This document shows, one piece after another, positions 41,641 to 53,440 of a stretch of DNA of 64,000 bases. Made by a program: the position numbers and the translations under genes. How positions within the stretch are numbered: the first letter of the stretch is position 1; each line of letters starts with the position of its first letter. A model generated the notes under the pieces. That model had not been told where the DNA came from. It made no database searches and saw only the letters and a list, made by a program, of their open reading frames with translations. The stretch comes from Siphonodentalium dalli (lineage: Eukaryota > Mollusca > Scaphopoda > Gadilida > Siphonodentaliidae). The stretch is from assembly GCA_032622095.1 (NCBI GenBank), contig CP136066.1:184736716-184800715 (forward strand), written 5' to 3'.

Positions 41641-42585
41641 GTACCTTTTATCAATAAATATCGTTTCTCTCGCTCTCATCCATCTTCTCTCCCACCCAAA
41701 TATGCATATATTTAACGAAGACGAGAATAACATTTTGATTAAGTTTAATAAAATTTAATCATTGTCTGAACCTTCAACCATTAAATATGACGTCTGACTG
41801 GGGTATAGGACGTGTCTTTTAATATCTTTAAACCCTTACCACTTATAAGGGTTTCACACTATGTCTTATGGGATATTGAGTGGTAGGGGCAAAAAATGCG
41901 GCCCACATCTCCAAAACGAATAAGGTTCAGCCCTAACAAACTGACGCAATCGCTACATACGGTGAACCCTGCAGGCTAACTCCCCACTCTTTATACCGCC
42001 TAATGGTCCATTGTTATTTCAATGGCAAAATTGATTAAATCATCTCGAATATTCGTTAAACTTTTCGCTAACTACCCGTTTAAAATTTGGTGTATCACTG
42101 TAAACAAATTCTCAGAAATCATTTAGCGCCTTGGCCATATATATTTCAACATATCCAATAATACATATGCAGATTACCTCTAGGAAACAAGAATTTTCTA
42201 GAATGTGAAAAAACAAAAACAGAGCATATCTCCTATAATAGCATATTTCTCAAAGTCGTCACGTGACCTGACTGTTGGGCAGTAAACTCATTAGAATCGA
42301 CAACACACTGTCTGTCTCTCAAAAGCACTTGTATCACATGATCTCCCAATGCATTTGGAATGTTCGCCATGCCATCACAAGAAACCCATAGTCAGAAATA
42401 GTAACGCCACCAAGATCATATTATTAGCCATAAATATAAATTATAATACAATTATTCTATAAACTAGCTTTCAAATTTTATGTGGGAAATTTTGCATACT
42501 TCTATATTTCAAGTTTTCCCGTTTCTCGTGTTATACATTACTTTCTTCAAACTGTCTTCTTTATTACACAAGCTGATGGGCCCGA
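41641..42585. other. Non-coding; fragment repeated at 48.48-48.64 kb
   Basis: 41995-42170 matches 48480-48640 (TTGTTATTTCAATGGCAAAnTTGATTAAATCATCTC and following), an interspersed repeat. No gene is visible. Confidence 0.4.
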
Positions 42586-43150
42586 CTTCGTCCGGGATGT
42601 TTCCCATCTGATTTCCGGCGAAAGGCGAGATTTGACCTTCAATTGACTATTTTGAAAGTCAAGGTCAGGTCAGGGTCATGATTTGACCCGTCCAAAACAC
42701 CCCCACCCTGAGAAAAGTACCACTAGGTATCAAATTTCGTCGAAATCCGTCCGTTTTACCCCACTTGACCTTTAATTAACAATTTTGAAGGTCAAGGTAA
42801 GGTCGGAGTCATGATTTGACCCGTCCAAAACACTCCCCCGACAAAAGTACCCATAGGTATCAAATTTCGTCGAAATCCATCCGTTTTACCCGATTTGACC
42901 TTTGATTGACCACATTGAAGGTCAAGGTCACGCCGATGTCACGATTTGACCCGTTCAAAACACTCCCCGGACAAAAGTATCCCTATGTATCAAATTTCGC
43001 CTACATTTGTCCGTTTTACCCAAATTGACCTTGCATTGACAGTTTTAAAGGTCAAGGTCAGGTCGGGCTCACGATTTGACCCGTCCAAAACACTTCCCGG
43101 ACACAAATACCAATAAGTATCAAATTACGTTGAAATCTATGGAAAGCCGA
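42586..43150. repeat. Four to five ~130-bp tandem units behind a CCCGACTTCGTCCGGG head
   Basis: The head is at 42588. Units with TTTGACCTTnnATTGAC, GAAGGTCAAGGTCA, TGACCCGTCCAAAACACTCC and TATCAAATTTCGTCGAAATC recur with starts near 42634, 42767, 42897 and 43027. A related inverted copy lies at 44985-45170. No reading frame survives the array. Confidence 0.75.
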
Positions 43151-44390
43151 AGAGGACATGTTAGTTGCTAATTGCTAGATATACGACGCACGACTTGTCG
43201 CGGTATTTTAAAAGTGTTTCAAACTAGGAGATAGAAGGATTCTGCGTTTCAAATGGTGATCAATTATAGTAATTTATTCAAATTTTATGGCATAAATTGT
43301 TATTAAAACCGTATATACTATAACAAAAATGAATGACTCGAAAATTAAGTGGGCCTTTAAACAAAGTCACAATTGCAGTTAGGCTCATCTCATATTCGTT
43401 TAATCAGCGATATTCTGCTGCGCAGTTTGTTATAGTTCCCAATATTCATTGAGCGTTATAGCCCCACTGTTATAATTCGCCTTTAGCAGGCGTACTCTTG
43501 CCTCAGATTATTGAGATATTAGGTCACACGTAATGACATTAAATCGCATGGAAACATAGCAATTGTGTGGGCTGCTTGGCGTGAATATTTAATGAGAAAT
43601 AAAGTCATACGTAATGACATTAAACTCAAGAAAACCCGCGAAAACAAAACAAAATCACATTTAATGTTTTAAGTTATTTCCTTCATAAAAAGATTGTTCG
43701 TGATAATGAACCCTCACAATACTTTAGAATATAGAATTAACCTTAAAATAACAAAAACCTTCGGAATACAGAACCTTCGGAATAACGAACCTTCTGATTG
43801 GTGAACATTCGGAATAGCGAACATTCAGAGAAATTTCGGAATAGTGGACATTCTGGATAGTGAACCTTCGGAATAGAGACATGCCCCCAATATTCATATT
43901 ATATGCCCAGAGTTCAAAGGTATGGGCCGATAAAATCCTAAATTTTGCCCTTAAAATATTGAACTCCAAATTGGAGCCCACACAGAACATCACTTAAGTC
44001 AACTGTATCTGTGTCATGTCCCAAAGCGGGAGGGTCCACAATATACCACAATATTCATATTATATGCCAAGAATTCAAAAGTATGGGCCCACGTAATGAC
44101 ATTAAATCTCAAGAAAACCCGCGAAAAAAAAAAAAATCACATTTAATGTTCTAAGTTAAGTTATTTCCTCCTGTATCTGTATCGGTATGCGCGCAGGATC
44201 AGTTCGGATGTGAGCGCACACTCCGTAAAAAGAATCTTTGTGAGAATGAACCCTCTCAAATTAGTCTCATGATACTTTAGAATATAGAATTAACCTAAAA
44301 ATAACAAAAACCTTCGGAATAGAGAACCTTCGGAATAGCGGACCTTCGGGATAGCGAACCTTCATAATAGAAACATGCCCCCACAAGTAC
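43151..44390. repeat. Duplicated block with CTTCGGAATAG short tandem repeats
   Basis: Two related halves, about 43520-43890 and 44080-44385, share ACGTAATGACATTAAAT, AAGAAAACCCGCGAAAA and TTTAGAATATAGAATTAACC. Each ends in runs of a 13-16-bp unit GAACCTTCGGAATAGC (about eight in the first, four in the second) and then AACATGCCCCC. 43151-43500 holds nothing recognisable. Not coding. Confidence 0.7.
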
Positions 44391-44984
44391 ACCGGTGACG
44401 TAAACACATGTGCTAATCTTTGTTGTACTATCGTGACTCTATCGGTACGATTTATACTATCGGTACGATATTATAACCATAATAATACAGTCGCCCAGTG
44501 GATTATCGATCGACCACAGAATATGAAAATCTGCGTACCAAGCAACACCACGGTGTGGCGTAATAATACAAGAAAACTAAGATGCATGCATCAGGTCGGC
44601 CGTGAACTATCTACCATAGAATTGTTGTAGCTATCGATTATACATTTTTGGAACACCTGTCGGTATGTATGTGTGTATGCATGAATGCATGTGTGTATGT
44701 GTTATAGACTCTAACACTGCTCGAATTTGGTATTTAACGTGTCAACTTGACCTCGCGCATAGGCATGTTTCTGGACCTTGACCGATCCGACTAAAAATGT
44801 GTGTGTAGGACTACTTCGATCCCGGGAGCAATATGGACGGGTCCAATTTCACGTGGGACCATGTTCTCGAACGTGCTGATATAGGCATGTTTCTGGACCA
44901 ATTGAACAATAGTTTGGCCAGACGCTGTATATACTGGGTACTGTCCAGATGGAGGCGATCACAAAAAAAATCCCTAACTAGCCC
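44391..44984. other. Non-coding; small GT/ATGCAT microsatellite
   Basis: 44660-44702 is an impure TGTATGTGTGTATGCATG repeat. No gene is visible. Confidence 0.3.
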
Positions 44985-46440
44985 GAACGAAGTCGAGTAC
45001 ATCAGGTAGTTTAATATATATTTTGGACATTTGTCTGTCTGTTTGTCTGTTAGCTATGGCCGGGAAAACTGCCGGACAGATTTGACGAAATTTGATACCT
45101 AGGGGAAATTATTTCTAGGGAGTATTTTGGACGGGTCAAATCTTGATCCCGACCTGACTTTGACATTCAACATGTATATAAAAACCAAAATAGAAGATGA
45201 CTGCTGGCGACAATGTTTTCCAAAAAAATTCAAAGCATTCGATAGCTCCCATCTAGTTGTCAGCCCGAAGATCAATATGAAGTTTGGTGACTATCAGATG
45301 AGGGATATGTCTGTACAGTTGCAAAACAATTCAGTCATGCAAAAGAGGATCAAAGAGTAAGATACCAAATTGCTGCCTGTGGTAATGTTTTTTAACGAAA
45401 TTCGGGAAAATTAGATTACTCTCACCCTGGTTATCCAGAAGATCATTGTGGAATCTGGTGACGATCGGACAAGGGGTGTCGTCTGTAGGATCAACCAAAT
45501 TATTTAGCCATAAAAATAGTAAATTTGAAGATCACCGCTGGCAGTGATGTCTTCACAAGGACAGTTTGAGAACAAAATATGGCTCACATCTAGCGGTGAC
45601 CTAAAATATCCACATGAGAAAAAGTTCTCCAATAAAAGCTGGGTGCGCCAATTGATTCAAATTCGAAATGTAGCAGGGTGTACTGCTTGTGGCCATGTTT
45701 TCCCCGCAAATTTGATAGACTGATGGACAAAACCACTGAATCCGTTGAATCAATATACATGTATACATGGATTAATTTATATACATTGTTATACACAGTA
45801 CTGGTATATAAAGGTAGTAAAAATAACTATATTACTAGTATACACAAAATAAACCATATATCATGGCTATGGGTTCTAATATCCGAACATGACAGCTGAG
45901 AACTTGGTGTGAATTAAAGAGTGGTGGTTTCTCAAGCATATCTAACCCTCCACGTTAGAAACATGCCATTAAATGTCATAAGTATAATCTAGCTTGAGGA
46001 CAGAAGTGATCCATAAAACCACCCTTAATTCAACCAGGTCCTCGCGCGATGTATGGTAGATCACATGCTGATATAGGGGGGATTAGAATTGTTGTATAAA
46101 AACAGCACTGCATGTAAATATAAAATAAAATAGTGCTACATCTTATTACAGATTATTGCCATATATAATCAGTGATTATACAGACAGTCTGACAAAATAA
46201 AGTTTCAGTGACACTCTTATCCGAAGTGGGGAATAATTTCATCTGTTACAGTCAATGGGGCAATTATGAATCTGGAAAGGTGAAATTTCTAAGTAATACT
46301 AGATATCGACATGACGCGATAACATATAACGTAAATGCAATATGGCCGCTGGCGACCATTTTGTCCTATGAAATTAAAAAAATATTTGATAGCTCTCATC
46401 TGATAGATCAATATAAAGATAAATATGAAGTTTGGTGATG
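44985..46440. repeat. Decayed interspersed repeats, inverted relative to 42.6 kb
   Basis: 44985-45170 on the minus strand matches the 130-bp unit of 42.6 kb plus a CAGACAAACAGACAGACAAA tail and the head CGACTTCGTTCGGGC. From 45170 to 46440, blocks such as GAAnATGACnGCTGGCGAC and ATCAATATGAAGTTTGGTGA recur three times at irregular spacing, a degenerate tandem repeat of about 300 bp. Short open frames here (for example 45127-45360) fall inside it. Confidence 0.5.
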
Positions 46441-46493
46441 ATCGGATGAGTGAAGTGGACTGTGGTCTGTGCTAAACGGTTTAGTAATGCTTA

Positions 46494-46830
46494 AAAAGAT
46501 TCTTACCTAAATATTTTTATGTTCACTTTATAAACTTCACTGAGTCATCTTTATCATGTATTGAGTTTGATATCTTTTGTTAACAGTTTATAAATCATGT
46601 ATGTCTCATGTTTGTAATTTTAATTTATATGTTTATTATCATTAAATAAAGTTGATTCCTTAAAAAGATTCTTACCTCAATGTTTTTATGTTCACTTTAT
46701 AAACTCCACTGAGTCATCTTTGTCATGTATTGAATTTGATATATTTTGTTAACAGTTTATAAATTATGTATGTCTCGTGTTCGTTATTATATTATATACA
46801 CTTTATAGTGTGTTTTTAGAACGAAAAAAA
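46494..46830. repeat. ~170-bp tandem duplication
   Basis: Two units start AAAAGATTCTTACCTnAATnT at about 46496 and 46663. They share TTTTATGTTCACTTTATAAAC and TTTGTTAACAGTTTATAAATnATGTATG. The first ends in ATTAAATAAAGTTGATTCC, resembling a polyadenylation region. Confidence 0.75.
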
Positions 46831-49562
46831 AAATGAATAAAATCAACAAATTTGTAAATTTAAAAACAATTCAAACGTTGTTGTATTCCCAGCCCGGACA
46901 TATACACCAAATTTCAATAATATTCATTGAGAAACAACGGACCAAACGCTATATAACACCCGTATACATATTTTATTCCGAGCCGGACTCACCCTCGGGT
47001 ACATGTTATAGTAGGTACCGAATTGACACACGTCGACTGGGGCGGGTTGGCCCTGGGGCGATTAGGCCGATTAGGGCACCTTCTATAATTTACCGTATGT
47101 ATCCGTTTACGCGTAGTTTACTTTAGAAAGTTCCGCAATTAATACCGTAAATAGAGCGACCATATTTGACAGATAATGCCTCTGTTATTGATTATCAAGT
47201 TACTATACATTAAAAACGACAAATTCACATGCTCGTTCAAGCGCAGTAGTCTATTTTCCCCATGTTAAAAGACATCCACAAATACTAAATAACGCTAACC
47301 TACTGCCGAATGTTTTACACGACAACTGTTAACATATTTGGGCTGAATTCATCTGACGCGGTATTATTCCTCAAAATAAACAACAAAACCATCGTTACTT
47401 GGAAATGTAGTTTGGGCTAACATTTACATAAATCCTCCACATCATTTATCCCGACACACACGTCAGATGAAAAACAGCCATGAAGTAAACGGCCAAATTG
47501 GCCGAAATAAGCTTCAGTTTGAATCGTCCCAGTCCATGGTCCCATAACATGTTCTCATTTGAAGACATTTGAAGAGCGTCTGGGTTAATCTCGTGGTAAA
47601 GTATTGCACAATCATTCACAGAATAGATTAATTGAATCATTCTGCAATTTTCGAAGCTTCACATTCTCCAGCCATTGCTCTGCTTTTTGAATCCACATTA
47701 TTAAAAAGATTAAAATATCTCGCATGGTGCGCTATAACCTTCATCACAAACACATGTCATTAAGTGTGCTGACAGAGACAACAAAGCTAAGGTCTCGTCT
47801 TTCTTCCCACACAAAATATTAAACCCTCGAGTCATCTACCTTCTTGAATATACCCCTTTAGTAAAGTAAATGATATGTATAAGGTAATATTACTCTCATG
47901 GTCGTATGTAACCAAACGAGGCCCATCTCATACTCTAGCTAACATAAAACACATGTGTTGAGAATAGCAAGGAGTAGCGGAAGAAAGAGAGAGGGGCAGA
48001 GAGAGAGAGCGCGAGAGAGAGAGAACCAGACGTAGAGGTGTGTTGTTTTATGCCTATATATTTCATACACATACAGTAATGCCCTAATTAATCGACCCAT
48101 TATATACAACATAATTATTGGTATTTTCAGGATTTAGTCGGAAATATGGCTTGCTGCCATTAATCGGAAAGCTCTCACTGGGTTATGTGTGTTTTATAAC
48201 ATTGGAGACGTTCGTACCGATGTTTGGTGCTGCTAGTAAATAACCAATACTTACTTCAGGTGCAACACCTGAGTCATTGGAATTTCAATGCAATCCCTGG
48301 CTCACTCCCCGCTCATTGAACACAGGTAATCTTCAACCACGCAATTTTTCTGGAACATTCTACATATGGAAATTCCACAACAATCTATTTGACTAGTATC
48401 GAAAATTCCTTCATAATTTCAATGGCATCGTATATGGTCCGTTTAAAATACCTGTATGTGGCCCCTTTAAGATATGTATCCCGACTAATGGTACACTGTT
48501 ATTTCAATGGCAAACTTGATTAAATCATCTCTAACATTCGTTAAGCTTTTTTTCTCTAACTACCACTTTACAATATGGTGTATATAATCGAACTATCAGG
48601 AATCAATCAACGCCTTACCCATAGATATTTGAACATACAACTGAACGCATTTTGGGTCACATACATTAAATGTACTCATCACTTATGCATTTAAATCTAA
48701 TTCGGCGTATCCATCAATATAAACGCTCTTTATTTTCAAAATTGTCTCAATACCCCCTCGTTTTAATATAGATTTTAGCTATATGCTTTAATTCATATAA
48801 AATTGACGCAAATCTATGTTAAACGACAGCAGCATTATAACAGAGTGGCCACTTACCTTCAAGTAAAAAAAAGTACCATTGTGTTCTCATTTTCTATCTT
48901 ATCATTATGAAATTTGTCAAGTGCGTGCCAGACGTCACTTAGCGGTCAGCACCATATTTTGGTTCGAATATTTTCAATAACATGGTCGCCAGCCTATTTT
49001 GAATTTTAGATATTTAAAACAAAATGTCATGTCAGGCTTATTTTCTCGTTGAACCACGGGGGTTGCTCTCCGTCACTTAGCGGACATCGTCACATATTGG
49101 GGACGAATCGGTTGCGAAACATGGCCTCCAGTGGTCATCTTTTATTTAAGTCATAAATGCACTTCGAATTTTAAAGTGTCATAGCGGGCTCATTTTCCCA
49201 CCAATCATTATGAAATTTGGCGAGTACGTGCCCGACGTCACTCAGATGTTATCACAAGATTTTAGTTCGAATCATACGAAAAACATGGCCGCTATTTTGT
49301 TTTTAAGTCATAAAACTTCAGAACGAGGTGTAGAGTTTAGTTGTAATATTTCTCAAGTCATTCTCATTCTGTACTGTTATAACAAAATCACAAGATAATC
49401 GAGGAAGGTCATGCCAGAGAATAATTTCGACATGGTTTACTACACGTGTGTCGGCTTTTACATAGCAGTAAAACTGAACGCATCATTTAAAAATTTACAC
49501 ATTTTATTATTTACCAAACACAATCCATTTATTCCATTACATAATTACATAATAATTACAGT
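46831..49562. other. Long stretch without recognised genes
   Basis: 47995-48025 is an impure GA microsatellite. 48480-48640 repeats part of 41.99-42.17 kb. 48900-49270 has three related blocks (TTATGAAATTTGnCnAGTnCGTGCCnGACGTCACT at 48905 and 49209, CCGTCACTTAGCGGAC near 49070), a decayed direct repeat. No coding sequence with motifs was found. Confidence 0.4.
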
Positions 49563-50033
49563 TTAAAACGAATCAGGTGTATATATTTTGTTGCATAATT
49601 CCGGTGAACAGAAACTACAAATTAAAAAGCCAAGCTGATTTTGTTTATGATCCTCTTGCATGTAGCAGGGTACTGAAGTTTGTAGTTCCGGTACAGCTAC
49701 AGTGACGTCATTAATGGTGGACATCAACTGTTCAAATTCTGAGTGGTTAAGAGTTACACCTGTCTTCGTAGGGCAAAGTCTCTCACTGTCTTTCGGGTAA
49801 AAGAATTTTCTGATGTGTACAACACTGTGTTCATGATCATAAGTCACGTGTTCATTATATCCGATATGTATCCTTTCCAAAGAAGATCTGCTTTGTAAAT
49901 GTTCATACACTTTCTGTGCGTTATCAGCTAATTCCAGCCACTGTTGTAATCTCAGGCAGGCGCCGAATTTAGTAGGGAACTTCCCCTCGTTCCATATTCT
50001 GATGTCTATATTTTTGACGCTTGAACTGAAATG
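49563..50033 (-). CDS. Exon encoding two PC4/SUB1-like domains
   Basis: An open minus-strand frame without ATG starts just after a strong 3' splice-site-like sequence (TTTTCATTTCAG, AG at 50034-50035), so it is probably a 3' exon. The first repeat has SVKNIDIRIWNEGKFPTKFG then CLRLQQWLELAD; the second has HSVVHIRKFFYPKDSE then TKTGVTLNHSEFEQLMSTI. Both follow the PC4 pattern: a strand with DIR-x-(W/F), a turn with K/T-x-G-x-x-L, then an amphipathic helix. PC4 binds single-stranded DNA and acts in transcription; the usual protein has one such domain. The frame ends in a Cys-rich tail (FLICSFCSPELC). No upstream exon was identified. Confidence 0.65.
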   Translation of the reverse strand, partial: HFSSSVKNIDIRIWNEGKFPTKFGACLRLQQWLELADNAQKVYEHLQSRSSLERIHIGYNEHVTYDHEHSVVHIRKFFYPKDSERLCPTKTGVTLNHSEFEQLMSTINDVTVAVPELQTSVPCYMQEDHKQNQLGFLICSFCSPELCNKIYTPDSF

Positions 50034-50332
50034 CTGAAATGAAAATGTCGGAGGCGCGTGGATGTATTACGTTTATACCCTATGACGTCATTGGGCGGTC
50101 CAATCACAACCGTTTCAAAGTATATAATCCAATCAGATTGCCCCCGGAATCGCATTAGCCAAATATGGAAGGGCCAATCATGTTTCGATCAGAGGAAACT
50201 CTCAGACAGTGGCTCGGAAGTACATTAGCTAAATACGGAATAAAGGGGTTTCGTGGTAAACTGTCTCGGCTTATAGGAAGGGCCGAAATGACACGCAACC
50301 GTGATTCAGGGTATTCATAACGCAGGTATGTA

Positions 50333-50942
50333 TCATTTAACCAAGCGTTTGGCATAGGCACGCACTACGCTTCTCCACAAGGGACAAGTCTCAGAACCGA
50401 GCGCGCACATGCCACACATTGCTACGTGTCCACATGGTAAAAGCACACAGTTTTTATTATTCTCTAGACAAATAATATACATTTGCATTCTTCAGAAAAG
50501 TCTACTGCCGTATCAGGCCAGTCATCTGCATAGGAACCAGACAGTCTCTCATCGTCTATTTCAGTCATTTCTTCGAAATTAACGGTAATGTCATCTATTG
50601 AAAATGTATCATTTCTTGAACATAGGCACTATCCACGGGAGGTTGCAATGAAACATTAATATTTGCTGGTACATCGGGGATTTCCATTAAATATCTCGGT
50701 CTGTTCCACTGTTTATACCTATCTTCAGACAGGAAACGATGCAAATAATTGAGATAGCTACAATTTGGAAAGAAACGGTAATGTTCAGTTCGAGGATCAT
50801 CTCTGTTTTCCCGTTGCCACAACCTACATCCGCAACTATAACAGATGGTTTTGTCAGCGGTCTTTGTGAAAAAGAAACCAGACCCAGCTATTTTATCAGC
50901 CTCCACGGGCGAGGTTCAGTTTTCAAAAGAAGCTAATCTCGA
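50333..50942 (-). pseudogene. Inhibitor-of-apoptosis (BIR plus RING) gene remnant
   Basis: The minus-strand reading RLASFEN, a stop, then ADKIAGSGFFFT followed by CYSCGCRLW...EHYRFFPNC is a BIR domain with all four zinc ligands (C-x2-C-x16-H-x6-C). The stop (TGA, 50918-50916) sits where BIR domains have a conserved Trp (TGG). After the BIR (ends 50595) an acidic linker continues in another frame, and a RING-like tail in a third (CVLLPCGHVAMCGMC, then CPLW). In the RING the first Cys seems replaced by Tyr or lost by frameshift, and the last Cys is Trp. IAP proteins block caspases and act as ubiquitin ligases; this copy cannot. Confidence 0.75.
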
Positions 50943-51026
50943 GTGAAAATTTCGATACTCTGGGTATGACGGTTTCCAAGCCACCGTAAGACCGTACAAG
51001 TTTAAAAGTTCCGGTATAGTGCTTAC

Positions 51027-52263
51027 ACTATTATCACTCGAAGCAGCTGCGTGCCGCGGGATATCCATCACCTGTTATTTCTCCCCACCCTGACAAGCAG
51101 TATGAACCTATAAATGTTAGTTCAAGCCTTATAACAATGGTAATGTATAAAAACACATTCATTCAAAATTATTATTATTGTTTATATAGATATACTTATT
51201 TCTTTTTACAGATGGAAAATTTCCTGGCTGAACAGTTTCATCGCACTGGATTCAAATGTAGTGACCTTATAAGGGAAATTAATGCGGGAAGACAACGAAT
51301 AACTCATTTAAATATGTCACTATACAACAGGTTGTTGAGTTGGAACCATAATTCCTAATCTACAAATCCCTCTGTGTATTCGAGGAAATCCGCTAACTCG
51401 CAGGTCCTTGGACATGAGTTTCACATCATGATGCAAAATCAGCACTGTTGTTACACAATCTGTTATCACTCGCAGCAGCTGCGTGCTGTGGGGTATCCAT
51501 CACCTGTTATTTCTCCCCACCCTGACAAGCAGTATGAACCTGTAAATGTTAGTTCAAGCCTTATAACAATGGTAATGTATAGAAACACATTCATTGGCTG
51601 CTGTATTAAAATTATTATTATTGTTTATATAGATATACTTATTTCTTTTTACAGATGGAAAATTTCCTGGCTGAACAGTTTCAACGCAATGGATTCAAAT
51701 GTAGTGACCTTATGAGGGAAATTAATGCCGGAAGACAACGAATAACTCATTTAAATAGGTCACTATACAACAGGTTGGTTGAGTTGGAACCATAATTCCT
51801 AATCTACAAATCCCTCTGTGTATTCGAGGAAATCCGCTAACTCGCAGGTCCTTGGACATGAGTTTCACATCATGATGCAAAATCAGCACTGTTGTTACAC
51901 AATCTGTTATCACTCGCAGCAGCTGCGTGCTGCGGGGTATCCATCACCTGTTATTTCTCCCCACCCTGACCAGCAGTATGAACCTGTAAATGTTAGTTCA
52001 AGCCTTATAACAATGGTAATGTATAGAAACACATTCATTGGCTGCTGTATTAAAATTATTATTATTGTTTATATAGATATACTTATTTCTTTTTACAGAT
52101 GGAAAATTTCCTGGCTGAACAGATTCATCGCACTGGATTCAAATGTAGTGACCTTATAAGGGAAATTAATGCGGGAAGACAACGAATAACTCATTTAAAT
52201 ATGTCACTATACAACAGGTTGTTGAGTTGGAACCATAATTCCTAATCTACAAATCCCTCTGAC
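51027..52263. repeat. 444-bp tandem array, about 2.8 copies, each with exon-like structure
   Basis: Copies run from about 51027, 51464 and 51908; a full period is 444 bp (51374 to 51818). Each unit contains an open segment ending ATAACAATG|GTAATG (donor-like), a ~70-90-bp AT-rich intron-like stretch ending TTTCTTTTTACAG, and an exon-like segment starting ATGGAAAATTTCCTGGCTGA. In copies 1 and 3 the latter gives a 48-codon frame (FKCSDLIREINAGRQRITHL) ending in TAA. In copy 2 one extra G changes its last residues. I do not recognise the protein. Confidence 0.75.
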
Positions 52264-53440
52264 TAGTATATAAATACTTACCTCATGTATTCTTTTCATC
52301 AATGATATGTATTGTAACACCTATAAATAGAGTCTGATATATAGAGGAAACATTGCCCTCAGTCTTATGTCACGAAAGGCCTACTATGTGAACACATGTG
52401 TATATTAATTCCATATTTTCTTGTCAAAACGCTCTATTATATAAGGAGCTATCAAAGATTGGTTTGGAATGGGCCTACAATATGGACATGTGTATATATA
52501 TTTACTCGATGTATTCGTTAATCGTTCCTTTATCTTTATTGTTGTTCATTTATAGAATTGTTAGTATAAATTTAGTCTAAACTCGATGGTATATTGAGAA
52601 TAATGCGTCAATACTGCTTCATTGGTGGTAACTGAACTTATTACATCATGCATCGCAACTAAAACAAGCGAGACAACTCATAAATTTGTAATAGTTCTCA
52701 TGTCTATGGCGGTTCACACAGTGTACATTTTCATTGTTGTTACCATTTAATGCATAAATTACTGATTTATGCATAAGAACGCGGGTCTACATTGTTGTCA
52801 AGTACATATATATGTCTATATTTCTTAAAGCAAGTACAGTATCTATATGTGATATGACATATAACAAGTGCCATTTCCACAGGTAAATCACATATAAAAT
52901 CTCTTTAATGTATAGTTAAACTGTTGAGTTTTCACACGCAGGTCTAGGTCATTGTGGACTATATATGTGGTAGACGTCAGTATATACACGAAGGTAATGT
53001 GTTCTAAGTATGTGATTTATGTATATGTCCATGTTTCTTAAAGCAAATCCGTTACATATAAACGCGTTATGACGTATATTAAGTGTTCCTTTTCACTGTT
53101 AAATCACGTACAATAATAGCTAACGTGGTATTTCTCACAAAACGATATCGAAACGGCCATTTATGAAACGAAATAACATGTCTGGGATCAAACGTGCTAA
53201 TCATGCCTGTGTTTCGCCCACAAGGGAATTTTATTTCGGTTGTATATGATAGTTCAGTCATTATATGATACCTAATCGGTTGCACACGGTGCTGTCTAAG
53301 GTATATCCTGTGCATGTATATTAATTGCTCCATTGATGTTAGGAGTATGGCATCGGTGTCTGATCCATTGCCCATGTGTTTCTCAATTATGCACTCTCTT
53401 TACTATGACTAAATTGTATTGTGTACATATCATAACTGGC
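52264..53440. other. Non-coding with a diverged direct repeat
   Basis: 52800-52905 and 53020-53110 share ATATGTCnATnTTTCTTAAAGCAA and AAGTGnnnTTTnCACnGnTAAATCAC. No gene is visible. Confidence 0.35.

Noticed and set aside
50155-50361. 68-codon minus-strand frame next to the IAP remnant
   Set aside because: It overlaps the RING reading in a different frame and has no motif. The RING-like text is in the other frame.
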